Origin: Dyadobacter chenwenxiniae
GTDB taxonomy: Bacteria > Bacteroidota > Bacteroidia > Cytophagales > Spirosomataceae
Direction of reading: 5' to 3'
Length of the DNA: 64,000 bases
Assembly (NCBI RefSeq): GCF_022869785.1
Contig: NZ_CP094997.1
Span: 4,216,001 to 4,280,000, forward strand
The notes beneath the pieces were generated by a model. It did no database searches. It saw only the letters and a list, made by a program, of their open reading frames with translations, and was not told where the DNA came from. A program made the position numbers and the translations under genes. This document shows positions 52,601 through 61,522 of this stretch, piece after piece (the first letter of the stretch is position 1; each line of letters opens with the position of its first letter).

Positions 52601-52863
52601 GTCAGGTAACCGATAAATGAAAAGACTAATGTGCCTTGTCTATCAGCAGCGACCGAGTAGACACCCTCATTGTCGGTTACAGTTCCGGCGGTAGTTCCTT
52701 TTACCACGACACTTACGCCTGGTAAGGCCACTCCTTGATCATCTTTAACGGTTCCTTTGACCACATTCTGGGCAAATGCGCCTATCACTGTGATCAGGAC
52801 CAGTAAAAGAGAAGAGACAAAACGTGATGTAGCACGAGATGTCCATCCAGTAGAAATTCTCAT
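49606..52863 (-). CDS. SusC/RagA-family TonB-linked outer-membrane protein
   Basis: A 1085-residue TonB-dependent importer with a signal peptide ending near GAFAQ. It has a CarboxypepD_reg-like domain (VVKGTVKDDQGVALPGVSVV), a TonB-box/plug region with EVVVVGYGTAKKATLTGSVT and PAANLSNTLGGRLPGI, the SusC plug motif IRGTNSLGNSNALIVVDGVP, and a long barrel ending in ARIINAGLRVAF. It pairs with the SusD gene 11 bases downstream and imports a polymer-derived substrate. It is the first gene of the operon with the FG-GAP and haloperoxidase-type genes. Confidence 0.95.
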   Translation of the reverse strand: MRISTGWTSRATSRFVSSLLLVLITVIGAFAQNVVKGTVKDDQGVALPGVSVVVKGTTAGTVTDNEGVYSVAADRQGTLVFSFIGYLTQEIPVGSKSNIDIKLISDTKALTEVVVVGYGTAKKATLTGSVTAVKGAELEKAPAANLSNTLGGRLPGISAVQASGEPGNDGSAIRIRGTNSLGNSNALIVVDGVPNRSGGLDRINPADIESISVLKDAAAAIYGSRAGNGVILITTKRGKTGKPQLSYDMNFGASQPTRTPEMSNAQEYATIRNELQIYDNLNVGEWGSALTAFNTTGSYKRQDNGNVINAVFSPDDMKKFADGSDPLLHPNTDWYGSVIRKWAPQQRHNLQLTGGSDNIRYLASLGYINQEGYYKNTATAYKQYDMRINLDTKINKYVSANLGLTLREEDRNYPSGGNDAGPIFRMLMRGKPTEIAIWPNGKAGPDIENGQNPAVITTNTTGYERDKRDYIQTNGGLEILIPGVPGLKINTMAALDKQIRRQKNFETPWTLYFWDKKTYEPDGTTPVLTGTVRSTFKDPRLTEASYQELSIQLTGQISYEKSIGSHNFNVMAGVQREKVDGDGFFAFRRYYISPVVDQLFAGGTPEQNIGNSGSVTVNGQTTNNTDLFTRARLSYFGRAGYNFKEKYLAEFLWRVDGSYVFPKEGRFGFFPGVSAGWRVSEENFWKNNVRFMDNVKLRASWGQMGAEPYFLGTETLAEYQYLSTMGLGSYIINDQVAKTLLEARVANKNFTWEVANNSNFGIEGTLLNDKLAFEFDYFVNNRSNILIPKAGSTPSSAGIDGKLPPQNLGKLQNKGWEFKLSYDGNAGDDFRYSVSVNGGYAKNKIKYWDETPGAPVYQRSTGMPYNSFLVYQFDGAFKDQSEIDANKLDYSPITGNLRPGDMKFKDVNGDGKISADDRLRTEKVQRPYFTGGASINLGYKQFDLSVLFQGTLGGLQIVGLTESGDIGNYLKYDFDHRWTIDNPTSEYPRLTNRNNRYYTNTGQAGINNYFLKSNNYLRVKNIELGYNLPSELGSKIGLSKFRVYVNGLNLFTFDKIKVWDPESTNNSGQYYPQARIINAGLRVAF

Positions 52864-53348
52864 AGATTAAAATTTGGATTGAATAGTAGAACAAAAAAAG
52901 TTGCTTAACCGTATAAGCACGGAACGTAGAGTCGACCATTGGTTTCCAACTCAGAAACCAGTTAATCAAATAAGTAAGATTCGGATTGGAAAGTATTTAC
53001 ATAGGTTCGTTTTAAATTTTTGGTGTTTTAGGGTTATAAACTGTCGGACTATTTCCGTGTAAATTGTACACAATTCGCTGCGTAATCCTTCGGAAAGGCT
53101 CACTGGATAAGCTTAAAATTTTTTGATTTACTCGGTTGATTGTACAAAAAGATATTAAATATTTTACAAAAGAAAGCATTCTCGCTTTTGATCAATGCAT
53201 TCTGAGAAAATAACAATTTTTGTTACTTCAAATTCGAATAATTATAGGCTTGTATACTAAAAGTTACATGTTTTGAGCCTGAAATGTGATGGATGTTTAC
53301 TAACTTCGTGACTTAGTAATGTTGTATTTGTTACCTATTGTCTACATA
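52864..53348. other. Gene-free divergent control region
   Basis: About 485 A/T-rich bases separate the divergent SusC operon and the second haloperoxidase-type gene. Inverted repeats TGGTTTC/GAAACCA (52940-52960) and TTACTAA/TTAGTAA (53297-53319) are visible near either end. No coding frame, RNA gene or clear TAnnTTTG element was found. It presumably controls both transcription units. Confidence 0.5.
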
Positions 53349-54698
53349 ATGAAATTGCGTTTACTCTCCATTATATGTATTTCGTTTGCCGTCGGTTGTA
53401 CCAAAAATGTGTCACCGGACGAATACAATGCTAAGGCAGCCGATCCTAAAATATTCCATGAAACTGCCACGCACCTTACCGACGTGATCATTCATGACAT
53501 TTTCAAACCTCCCGTTGCCAGCAGGATTTATAGCTATTCATTTTTAGCTGCATATGAGGCGCTTGCTCCGGGTTATCCTGAATATCAGTCGCTTGGCGGG
53601 CAGCTTGTGAAGTTTACAGTGCCTCCAAGGCCGGACTCTTCACTGGCCTACTGTTATCCGTTAGCCAGTATCAAGGCATTTACAACGGTAGGACGGACAC
53701 TCACATTCTCGGGAAATATGTGGGACGATTATGAAAAAGGGTTGTTTGAAAAATATCGGGAAATGGGCATCCCAGAAGATGTTTTTGAACGCTCAACCGC
53801 ATACGGTGACTCGGTGGCCAAACATGTACTCGCATATTCTGCAAAAGATCATTATAAAGAAATACGCGGTTATCGCTATACGGTTACAAATGCACCCGGA
53901 ACCTGGGTGCCTACGCCGCCTGCATATGCGGACGCATGCGAGCCGATGTGGAACACGGTCCGGACATTTGCGCTTGACTCAGTGACACAGTTCCGCTGCC
54001 CGCCTCCCGCCAAATATGACCTGGACAAAAAAAGCAAGTTTATGGAGCTGGCTATGGAAGTGTACAACACCGGGAAGTCATTAACCGACGAACAGAAGGC
54101 CACGGCTTATTTCTGGGACGATAATGCGTTTGTAACCAATGTGGTTGGTCACGCTATGTTTGCCAACAAAAAAATGACACCGGCCGGGCATTGGCTTGCG
54201 ATCATCAGAACGGTGGCTACCGATAAGAAACTGGATCTGATACGTTCTACCGAAACATATACTTTGGGCGCACTCTCATTATTTGATGCGTTTTCAGCGT
54301 GCTGGGATGAAAAATACCGAACGGTGCGGATTCGTCCGGAGACGGTGATCAATAACAACTGGGATCCTAATTGGAGACCATTCCTCGAAACGCCCGCTTT
54401 CCCTGAATATGTAAGCGGTCATAGTAGTATTTCGGCTGCTTGCGGAGTTGTGCTAACCCATTTGATCGGGGACAATGTAGCGTTCACCGACACGACCGAA
54501 AAGAAATACGGCCATGGCATTAAGTCTTTTAAATCATTCAAAGAAGCTTACTGGGACGCTTCCATCAGCAGAGTTTACGGCGGCATACATTACCGCGACG
54601 GCGTCGAGCAAGGCACTTATCTGGGTGAAAAGGTCGGTGAAAATGTTTGGAGACGTGCCGTTACCAAGAAAGGCCGGCACGAAATTGCTACAAATTAA
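53349..54698 (+). CDS. Vanadium-haloperoxidase/PAP2-type lipoprotein (copy 2)
   Basis: A 449-residue lipoprotein from the ATG at 53349 (lipobox AVGC, C17). The frame is open from 53319 but the leader favours the later start. It parallels copy 1 over its length: DVIIHDIFKPPVASRIYSYS, NAPGTWVPTPPAY, and the catalytic set K322-X6-R329-P330 (KYRTVRIRP), S356-G357-H358 (EYVSGHS), S407-R408...H414 (SRVYGGIHYRD). It is transcribed away from the SusC operon. Its 3' end overlaps the convergent nadB by 11 bases. Confidence 0.8.
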   Translation: MKLRLLSIICISFAVGCTKNVSPDEYNAKAADPKIFHETATHLTDVIIHDIFKPPVASRIYSYSFLAAYEALAPGYPEYQSLGGQLVKFTVPPRPDSSLAYCYPLASIKAFTTVGRTLTFSGNMWDDYEKGLFEKYREMGIPEDVFERSTAYGDSVAKHVLAYSAKDHYKEIRGYRYTVTNAPGTWVPTPPAYADACEPMWNTVRTFALDSVTQFRCPPPAKYDLDKKSKFMELAMEVYNTGKSLTDEQKATAYFWDDNAFVTNVVGHAMFANKKMTPAGHWLAIIRTVATDKKLDLIRSTETYTLGALSLFDAFSACWDEKYRTVRIRPETVINNNWDPNWRPFLETPAFPEYVSGHSSISAACGVVLTHLIGDNVAFTDTTEKKYGHGIKSFKSFKEAYWDASISRVYGGIHYRDGVEQGTYLGEKVGENVWRRAVTKKGRHEIATN

Positions 54699-56313
54699 TT
54701 CTGTTTAAATTGGGGCGGCCAGAATCGCCCCGATCTGAACGCACATTATCAGAATTATAATGCAGCCCGATGTTCTCGCGTCGGGCCATTGCCATTTTTA
54801 TGATCAGATAAGAAACCGAGATCATGTTCCGAAGCTCGCAAATCGCCACGGAAACTTTGGATTCCCGGTAAAGTTGCTCGTGCTCTTTGTGCAGCAATTC
54901 CAAACGGTCGTATGCACGCCTCATACGCCTGTCCGTTCGTACAATGCCGACGTAATTGGACATTATGCTATTCAATTCCCTCGTCATCTCGGTGACCAAA
55001 ACCTGCTCTTCGGGATGTGTCGTGCCCGAATCATCCCATTCAGGGATATTTTCAGGTGTAATTGCTTTGTTGAAACTTTCGACGGTGCTTTCGTAAGCCC
55101 TGTGCCCAAACACTACAGCTTCCAGTAAGGAGTTGGAAGCGAGTCGGTTAGATCCATGCAAACCAGTGCAGGAACATTCGCCAACTGCGTATAGAAAGTT
55201 AATATTAGTCTTGCCCCATTCATTCACTTTAATTCCGCCGCACATATAATGCTGAGCCGGCACAACCGGGATCATATCTTTTCGGACGTCAATGCCTGAT
55301 TTGAGACAGTATTCGGTGATGTTCGGGAAATGTTCCAAAAATTTCTCATAGTCCAGATGGCGCACGTCCAGGTAAACGTGGTCAACACCATTTTTTTTCA
55401 TTTCCGAGTCAATAGCGCGGGCCACAATGTCGCGAGGCGCCAGGGAGAGGCGTTCGTCGTACAGCTCCATGAACGTGCTGCCGTCTGCTCTCTTTAAAAT
55501 ACCTCCAAATCCCCGAACAGCTTCGGAAATGAGGAATGATGGTTTTTGACCTGGCTGATAAAAACTGGTAGGATGGAATTGGATAAACTCCATGTTATCG
55601 CAAATACCTTTCGCGCGGTAAGCCATGGCAATGCCGTCGCCGGTTGCAATGGTCGGATTGGTTGTACTTTGGTAGATATTCCCAATCCCGCCTGTGGCCA
55701 GCATCGTGGTTTTAGCTAAGAATTTTTCCACCTCGCCCGTCTGCCGGTTCAGCACATAAGCACCGTAGCATTGAATGTCCTCACGGTAGCGGTAAACGGT
55801 TTCGCCCAAATGGTGCTGCGTAATGAGCTCCACAGCATAATAATGTGTAAAAACCTGAATGCTTTTGTGCCTGTTAACTTCTTCGAGCAACGCACGCTCG
55901 ATTTCGGCTCCGGTAATGTCTTTGAAATGCAGAATACGGTTATCCGAATGTCCTCCTTCTTTGGCAAGATCATATTCCCCGCCTTTTTCCTTATCAAATC
56001 GTGTTCCGTAATCAATGAGCTCCTGAATGCGCTGCGGCGCTTCGCGCACCACGATCTCAACAATGTTCCGTTTATTCACCTCGTCCCCCGCATCCATTGT
56101 ATCCTGAATGTGCTTTTCAAACGAATCCGATTCGGCCCAAACCACTGCAATTCCGCCTTGAGCGTATTTGGTGTTGGTTTCATCCGCCTGCACTTTGGTA
56201 ATGACAGCAATGGAGGTTTCCTGCTTTAATTCGTCAAAATGTCTTGCCAGTTTGGCTGCATAACTTAGTCCGGCAATTCCGGAACCGATAATCAGGAAAT
56301 CGAATTGGGGCAT
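54688..56313 (-). CDS. nadB: L-aspartate oxidase
   Basis: A 541-residue flavoprotein that oxidises L-aspartate to iminoaspartate for NAD synthesis. It has the FAD-binding IIGSGIAGLSYAAKLA, the KYAQGGIAVVW segment, AREAP-like NIVEIVVREAPQR, the VHPTS equivalent FIQFHPTSFY, and the C-terminal ECSCTGLHGSNRLASNSLLEA. Length is normal. NadA, which condenses its product with dihydroxyacetone phosphate, is the neighbour upstream on the same strand, with a repeat element in the 106-base gap. No nadC is seen. Confidence 0.95.
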   Translation of the reverse strand: MPQFDFLIIGSGIAGLSYAAKLARHFDELKQETSIAVITKVQADETNTKYAQGGIAVVWAESDSFEKHIQDTMDAGDEVNKRNIVEIVVREAPQRIQELIDYGTRFDKEKGGEYDLAKEGGHSDNRILHFKDITGAEIERALLEEVNRHKSIQVFTHYYAVELITQHHLGETVYRYREDIQCYGAYVLNRQTGEVEKFLAKTTMLATGGIGNIYQSTTNPTIATGDGIAMAYRAKGICDNMEFIQFHPTSFYQPGQKPSFLISEAVRGFGGILKRADGSTFMELYDERLSLAPRDIVARAIDSEMKKNGVDHVYLDVRHLDYEKFLEHFPNITEYCLKSGIDVRKDMIPVVPAQHYMCGGIKVNEWGKTNINFLYAVGECSCTGLHGSNRLASNSLLEAVVFGHRAYESTVESFNKAITPENIPEWDDSGTTHPEEQVLVTEMTRELNSIMSNYVGIVRTDRRMRRAYDRLELLHKEHEQLYRESKVSVAICELRNMISVSYLIIKMAMARRENIGLHYNSDNVRSDRGDSGRPNLNRINL

Positions 56314-56336
56314 TTTTTTCAGGTTAATGGTTTTAT

Positions 56337-56401
56337 GCTTTAGGCTGTAGGCCTTATGCTGTAAGCTCGGCGCCTAAGGCTTAAAGCTTACGGCCTAAAG
56401 C
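56337..56401. repeat. Intergenic nested inverted-repeat element between nadA and nadB
   Basis: GCTTTAGGC (56337-56345) pairs with GCCTAAAGC (56393-56401); GTAAGCT (56361-56367) pairs with AGCTTAC (56385-56391); GCCTTA (56351-56356) can pair with TAAGGC (56375-56380). The words taggc, taagct and aaagc are reused throughout. The crossing pairs could form alternative structures in the mRNA between the two genes. Confidence 0.6.
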
Positions 56402-56419
56402 CCAAAGCTTACTTACTAC

Positions 56420-57415
56420 TTATATTCCTTTACTCAGTTCCAGCATACGGGCAACGGACTTATATGCTTTTAAGCGAATGTCTTCGGGAACGATGATTTC
56501 TGGTTGTTCGTACAAAAGTGCATTATACACCTTCTCTAATGTGTTCATTTTCATGTACGGACATTCTGAACAGGCGCAGGTGTTATTATCCGAGCCGGGA
56601 GCTGGGATCAGTTTCTTGTCAGGAACCGATTGTTTCATTTTATGCAAAATCCCTGCTTCGGTGGCAACGATGAATTTCTCGTGCGGAGATTCTTTTACAA
56701 ATTTTAATAAACCAGTTGTAGAGCTTACAAAGTCAGCCTGCATCAGAATGTCTTCCTTGCATTCGGGATGTGCGATAAGCAACGCATCGGGGTTATCGTC
56801 GCGCAGTTGTTTGAGCTTTTCTCTGGAAATATCAATGTGCACAATGCAGGCGCCATCCCATAACACCATTTCGCGGCCCGTTTTGTGCGCAACGTATCTT
56901 CCCAAATTGGCATCCGGTGCGAAAATGATCTTTTGATCTTTTGGTAAACTTTCGACGATCTGCAATGCATTGGAAGAGGTGCAGACAATGTCCGTTAAGG
57001 CTTTAATTTCAGCCGAGCAGTTGATGTAGCTGATCACAATGTGATCGGGATATTGCGCTTTGAATGCTGCGAATTTGTCTGCCGGAGCTGAGTCTGCGAG
57101 GGAGCAGCCTGCATTCAGGTCAGGAATGACCACCTTTTTATTCGGACTTAAAACCTTGGCCGTTTCGCCCATGAAATGCACGCCGCAGAAAACGATCATA
57201 TCCGCTTCCGTGGCTGCTGCCTGCTGCGAAAGTCCCAGGCTGTCACCAATGTAATCCGCCAGATCCTGAATTTCCGCATCTACATAATAGTGTGCGAGGA
57301 TCACAGCGTTCTTTTCCTTTTTTAACCGGTTAATCTCCGCAATCAGATCAATATCATCAGCAACAGCTTCGGTGACATAACCGTAACGGTTAACCTGCTC
57401 TTCAATAGTTGTCAT
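56420..57415 (-). CDS. nadA: Quinolinate synthase
   Basis: A 331-residue [4Fe-4S] enzyme that makes quinolinate from iminoaspartate and dihydroxyacetone phosphate. Cluster cysteines expected from the family are C104 (NAGCSLAD), C190 (DGACIVH) and C285 (CSECPYM). AHYYVDAEIQDLADYIGDSL and VFCGVHFMGETAKVLSP are also characteristic. It precedes nadB on the same strand. Confidence 0.95.
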   Translation of the reverse strand: MTTIEEQVNRYGYVTEAVADDIDLIAEINRLKKEKNAVILAHYYVDAEIQDLADYIGDSLGLSQQAAATEADMIVFCGVHFMGETAKVLSPNKKVVIPDLNAGCSLADSAPADKFAAFKAQYPDHIVISYINCSAEIKALTDIVCTSSNALQIVESLPKDQKIIFAPDANLGRYVAHKTGREMVLWDGACIVHIDISREKLKQLRDDNPDALLIAHPECKEDILMQADFVSSTTGLLKFVKESPHEKFIVATEAGILHKMKQSVPDKKLIPAPGSDNNTCACSECPYMKMNTLEKVYNALLYEQPEIIVPEDIRLKAYKSVARMLELSKGI

Positions 57416-57529
57416 TATGGTGAATAATTGGCTTTTAGTTAATCATAAAAATTCCGGCCACCGCGTGGACCCGAATTTACACTATTAAACCATTGAAAAG
57501 CAAAGAAAGTGCGGATATGCAAAAAATGA

Positions 57530-57559
57530 AAGGCCGCCGGGAATGATCCCGGCGGCCTT
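57530..57559 (-). terminator. Terminator of the phosphate transporter gene
   Basis: A 13-bp perfect GC-rich stem (57530-57542 with 57547-57559, loop of four) lies just after the transporter stop on the minus strand and is followed in that direction by TCATTTTTTG. Confidence 0.88.
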
Positions 57560-57585
57560 GTAATGCCTTTTATTAACTCAAAATA

Positions 57586-59007
57586 TTATAATATCCAGCG
57601 GAAAAACACGTAAAGCGTTCCAGACAGAAGCATGGTAACCGGCAATGTTAACACCCAGGCAATCACGATATTCCGGATCGTTCCCCCTTGCAGGTTCTTA
57701 ACGCCTTTGCTCGCAACCATCGAACCCGCGATCCCAGAGGAAAGCACGTGTGTCGTGCTCACGGGAAGCCCTAAATAGGACGAAACACCAATTGTACTCG
57801 CTGCAACAAGCTCAGCAGAAGCGCCTTGTGCGTAAGTAAGGTGTTGCTTGCCAATTTTCTCACCAATCGTAACCACGATCCTTTTCCAGCCCACCATTGT
57901 TCCAAGCCCAAGCGATAGCGAGATCATCAAAATCACCCAATCCGGAGCATAGTCCGTATACCTTCTGATCCCTGTTTCGCTGCCAGACTGCATTTTCAAA
58001 AATGCTTTGTCTTCCACATTCAAATTAGCATGTCCATTATCCAGAATTGTTTTCAAATTCCGGCTGATCAGCAAAAGGGAACGGCGGGCATCCATACGGT
58101 CTTCCAAAGGCAGTTTTTTGTCCACAAGTGGCTTGCTGATCTGCTGGTTCAGCGTATCGATTTCTGATTTGATGGTGTAAAGATGCTGGCGGTCGGAAAC
58201 CGACAATCTGGAAGAATCAATTGTACTCACTGCGCGTTCAATGCCAGCCAGATCCGTTTTCATTCCCGCTGGGTCGATACTGTTGTCCAATGCAAAATGT
58301 GCAGGAACAATGCCAATCAGGATCAGCATTACAAGCCCCACGCCTTTTTGTCCATCATTAGAACCGTGGAAAAAGCTTACAAGCGTGCAGGTTGTAATCA
58401 AAATAGCCCTGATCCAAAGCGGAGGCGGCTGATTTTTCTTTGGCTCACTAAACACAACCTCGCGGAGCGGCTTGGAAAGCATTCTCCGCAGAATGAACAT
58501 GATAATAATCGCCAGTGCAAAACCGAAGATCGGGGAAGTGAGCAACGAGGTAAACAATTCCTGCGCTTTGGTCCAGTTAACGCCAGCCCCTTGTGTGTTT
58601 TCAGGCATGAATGTAAATGCAAGCCCTACACCTAAAATGGAGCCTATTAATGTGTGCGAACTGGAACTTGGCAAGCCAAAATACCAGGTCCCGAGGTTCC
58701 AGATAATGGCACTGAAAAGCAAAGAAAAAACCATAGCGGCGCTATGGTAGACATTCTGATCAATTAGTAATTCAACAGGAAGCAAATTGACAATTCCCAT
58801 CGCAACGGCTATTCCACCAAGAAACACACCGCAGAAATTCATAAAACCCGACCAGATTACGGCTACATTGGGCTTTAATGAATTGGTATAAATAACAGTG
58901 GCAACGGCGTTGGCGGTATCGTGGAAACCATTTACAAACTCGAATGCACAGGCCGCTAAAATACTAAAAGCGAGGAGGATAAAAATGTCGGTTTCAAGAC
59001 CAAACAT
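57586..59007 (-). CDS. PiT-family inorganic phosphate transporter
   Basis: A 473-residue membrane protein of the PiT family (PF01384) with the duplicated signatures GFHDTANAVATVIYT (N-terminal) and the SVSTTHVLSS-type GLPVSTTHVLSSGIAGSM (C-terminal). A long soluble insert (about residues 240-350, with predicted helices) separates the two halves. It imports phosphate with H+ or Na+. A strong terminator follows. No pstSCAB or DUF47/PhoU gene is adjacent. Confidence 0.92.
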   Translation of the reverse strand: MFGLETDIFILLAFSILAACAFEFVNGFHDTANAVATVIYTNSLKPNVAVIWSGFMNFCGVFLGGIAVAMGIVNLLPVELLIDQNVYHSAAMVFSLLFSAIIWNLGTWYFGLPSSSSHTLIGSILGVGLAFTFMPENTQGAGVNWTKAQELFTSLLTSPIFGFALAIIIMFILRRMLSKPLREVVFSEPKKNQPPPLWIRAILITTCTLVSFFHGSNDGQKGVGLVMLILIGIVPAHFALDNSIDPAGMKTDLAGIERAVSTIDSSRLSVSDRQHLYTIKSEIDTLNQQISKPLVDKKLPLEDRMDARRSLLLISRNLKTILDNGHANLNVEDKAFLKMQSGSETGIRRYTDYAPDWVILMISLSLGLGTMVGWKRIVVTIGEKIGKQHLTYAQGASAELVAASTIGVSSYLGLPVSTTHVLSSGIAGSMVASKGVKNLQGGTIRNIVIAWVLTLPVTMLLSGTLYVFFRWIL

Positions 59008-59111
59008 AAAAGAAGAATATAGGTTTATTTAATAGGAGACAAAACTACTTATTCCTTCCCGATGCAATATTACCAAATTGTTAATTCAAGATCAGGAATA
59101 AGTAGTGCAGA

Positions 59112-60164
59112 TTAAGCTGCCTCTTTATTGGCCAACTGGCCGCAAGCTGCGTCAATGTCTTTGCCGCGACTTCTGCGCACATGCACGGAAACGCCTCTAT
59201 CTTCCAGAAAGGCTGCAAATTTATCTAATCGGTCTGCTTCTGTGTTTTTAAAATCAGCCTCCGCGATTGGGTTGTATTCAATGATGTTTACGCGGGCTGG
59301 GACACGTTTTGTAAATTCCCACAACTCTTTCGCGTCCTGCAGAGTGTCATTGAAATTGTTGAAAACAATATATTCGAACGTGATCCGGTTGCCTGTTTTC
59401 TTGTAAAAGTAATTTAAGGCCTCAGCCAGGTTATCCAGCGAATTGGACTCATTGATGGGCATAATCTGGTTTCTTTTCACATCATTGGCTGCGTGCAACG
59501 ATAATGCAAGCCTGAACTTCACTTCGTCATCCCCCAGCTTTTTAATCATTTTGGCAATGCCCGCAGTTGAAACCGTGATACGTCTGGGTGACATGTTCAG
59601 ACCTTCCGGAGATGTGATGTGTGCGATAGATTCCAGCACATTGGCATAATTAAGCAAAGGTTCGCCCATGCCCATATATACAATGTTGGTCAATGGTGCT
59701 TTGAAACTTCCTTCCGCTTGTCTCGCAATCGCTACGACCTGATCGTAAATTTCTCCCGCTTCCAGATTGCGTTTACGGTCCATATAACCCGTAGCGCAGA
59801 ATTTGCACGTCAGCGAGCAACCCACCTGGCTGCTTACGCAAGCCGTCATGCGATCGGCCGCAGGGATTAAAACGCCTTCGACCAGATTGCCGTCAAAAAG
59901 TTTGAATGCAGATTTAATGGTGCCGTCGTTGCTTTGCTGTTGTTTGGCAATGTCCAGCGAATGTATGAGGAAGTGTTCGTTCAGTAACTGGCGTGTAGCG
60001 AGCGACAGGTTTGTCATTTCATCAAAAGAATGGGCAGATTTTTTCCAGATCCATTCAAATATTTGTTTGGCACGAAAACCTTTTTCTCCATGCGTTGCAA
60101 GCCAGCTTTTGAGCTGTTCAACGTCCATTTTCCGGATATCCTGCCTTTTATTAATTTCAATCAT
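59112..60164 (-). CDS. rlmN: 23S rRNA (adenine(2503)-C(2))-methyltransferase
   Basis: A 350-residue radical-SAM dual-specificity methyltransferase that makes m2A2503 in 23S rRNA and m2A37 in some tRNAs. The [4Fe-4S] cysteines are C116, C120 and C123 in CSLTCKFCATG. The catalytic cysteine near the C-terminus is C341 in AACGQL. Other RlmN segments are IPAADRMTACVSSQVGC and YMGMGEPLLN. Confidence 0.95.
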   Translation of the reverse strand: MIEINKRQDIRKMDVEQLKSWLATHGEKGFRAKQIFEWIWKKSAHSFDEMTNLSLATRQLLNEHFLIHSLDIAKQQQSNDGTIKSAFKLFDGNLVEGVLIPAADRMTACVSSQVGCSLTCKFCATGYMDRKRNLEAGEIYDQVVAIARQAEGSFKAPLTNIVYMGMGEPLLNYANVLESIAHITSPEGLNMSPRRITVSTAGIAKMIKKLGDDEVKFRLALSLHAANDVKRNQIMPINESNSLDNLAEALNYFYKKTGNRITFEYIVFNNFNDTLQDAKELWEFTKRVPARVNIIEYNPIAEADFKNTEADRLDKFAAFLEDRGVSVHVRRSRGKDIDAACGQLANKEAA

Positions 60165-60294
60165 TATCTTCTATCCTGTTAGTCCAACGCACATAGCACT
60201 CGGACAATTTTTCTGCAAAGTTACTGAAACTCAACTACCGAACGTAACCTTAATGGAATTTCGAAAGTTCAAATGCGCGGATTTGATGCTGAGA

Positions 60295-60873
60295 TTACGA
60301 TTCCTCCGTGGTAACTTCCTCTTTATCATCGTCGGGTTTATCATCATCCAGATATTCTCGCTTCCATTCCTTAATTAACTCCGTCCCGGAGGGCATCAAT
60401 GTGAGTGCTTTGGTGATCAGGTTTGGCGCAACGGGGACAACGAGCGGATAAAGATAAGTGTCGTCCGTCCTATGCGACGGGATTTTCACACCAATCGCAT
60501 TCACAAGCCAAAAGAAAACACTGATCCCGAAAACCCAGGTCAGCACGCCAACCATCCCACCGGCCACACTGTCGAATGTTCCTAAAATAGAAAAACGAAG
60601 CGATCTTCGGATGGAATAACCAAATTGGTTTAACAGGAATATAGTAGGAAAGAAAATGGCCGAAAACCCAACATAAGGCAGGATTTTCTTGGCCACACTG
60701 TCACTGAAATAAGGCGTAAGAATTTCCATTCCCAACCCTAAGAATTTGAAACCTAAAATCATGGCGATCACAAGACCGGCAATGCCGATAATTTCGATCA
60801 AAAGTCCTTTGCGATAACCATGTAATGCTCCCCAAAGGAGCGGAAGAAGGATGAGAACATCCAATAATTTCAT
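60295..60873 (-). CDS. CvpA-family membrane protein
   Basis: A 192-residue protein with four membrane helices (LLDVLILLPLLWGALHGYRKG, GIAGLVIAMILGFKFL, then two more). The layout and RKGLLIEIIGIAG match CvpA/colicin V production family proteins, which have a general role in envelope integrity. The last 15 residues are very acidic. Its start overlaps the YqeY gene stop by four bases, indicating a two-gene operon. Confidence 0.85.
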   Translation of the reverse strand: MKLLDVLILLPLLWGALHGYRKGLLIEIIGIAGLVIAMILGFKFLGLGMEILTPYFSDSVAKKILPYVGFSAIFFPTIFLLNQFGYSIRRSLRFSILGTFDSVAGGMVGVLTWVFGISVFFWLVNAIGVKIPSHRTDDTYLYPLVVPVAPNLITKALTLMPSGTELIKEWKREYLDDDKPDDDKEEVTTEES

Positions 60874-61322
60874 GCTAACAAGCTCTTTACCAAAGTTGAA
60901 ACCACACGTCCGTCTGCCTGTCCTGCCAATTCTTTGGTTGCCACGCCCATTACTTTGCCCATATCCGCGGGTGAAGAAGCGCCTACACGGGTGATAATGT
61001 CCTGCAATTTAGCTTTCACCTCGTCCTCTGTAAGCTGTTTCGGCAGGAATTGCTCTATGATAGCCAGTTCAGCTTCTTCTTTTTCCAGCAGGTCCGGGCG
61101 GTTTTGTGATTTGTAAATGTCCGCCGACTCCCTGCGTTGCTTGGCTGCCTTCGTAAGCAGTTTAAGTTCGTCATCCGCAGTCAGTTCGCCTGTTGCGCCG
61201 CCTTTTGTTTCTTCTTCTAAAAGAATAAGCGACTTAATCGCACGCAAAGCCCGCAATGTATCCTGATCTTTGGCCCGCATAGCATCCTTAATGCCTGATT
61301 CGACGTCTGTTTTTAGTGACAT
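60870..61322 (-). CDS. GatB/YqeY domain protein
   Basis: A 150-residue YqeY-type protein related to the C-terminal tRNA-binding helical domain of GatB. It shows DAMRAKDQDTLRALRAIKSL, RRESADIYKSQNRPDLLEKE and MGKVMGVATKELAGQADGRV. It may act on or protect tRNA; the exact function is not established. It is the first gene of the operon with CvpA and is divergent from pdxJ. Confidence 0.9.
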   Translation of the reverse strand: MSLKTDVESGIKDAMRAKDQDTLRALRAIKSLILLEEETKGGATGELTADDELKLLTKAAKQRRESADIYKSQNRPDLLEKEEAELAIIEQFLPKQLTEDEVKAKLQDIITRVGASSPADMGKVMGVATKELAGQADGRVVSTLVKSLLA

Positions 61323-61330
61323 ATGTTTTT

Positions 61331-61522
61331 AATTTTGAATGACTGAATGAGTGAATGAGTGAATGGTTTTAATTTTGGCCGAATTTAAATTCGCCAATTG
61401 GGCTGCAAAGTTAATCGAAACCTTATAAATTGTCCTATCCAGCGCAACGGCGCACGCACATTCAGCGCAGCGGCGCCCACACTTCGGTGCAGCGGCGCCC
61501 GCTCATTCACTCATTCAAAATT
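61331..61522. repeat. Repeat-rich divergent region between yqeY and pdxJ
   Basis: The word gaatgagt is repeated about four times at 61337-61366 and inverted at 61502-61522 (ctcattcactcattcaaaatt), mirroring AATTTTGAATGA at 61331-61342. Between them a GC-rich unit with core GCAGCGGCGC or variant recurs three times (start near 61442, 61465, 61487; about 23-base period). The region also has to hold the promoters of both genes. Confidence 0.75.

Noticed and set aside
42952..54698. Firm functional assignment of the two PAP2-type lipoproteins as haloperoxidases
   Set aside because: Vanadium haloperoxidases and acid phosphatases share the same active-site motifs; halide oxidation cannot be decided from sequence, so the calls are kept as superfamily level.
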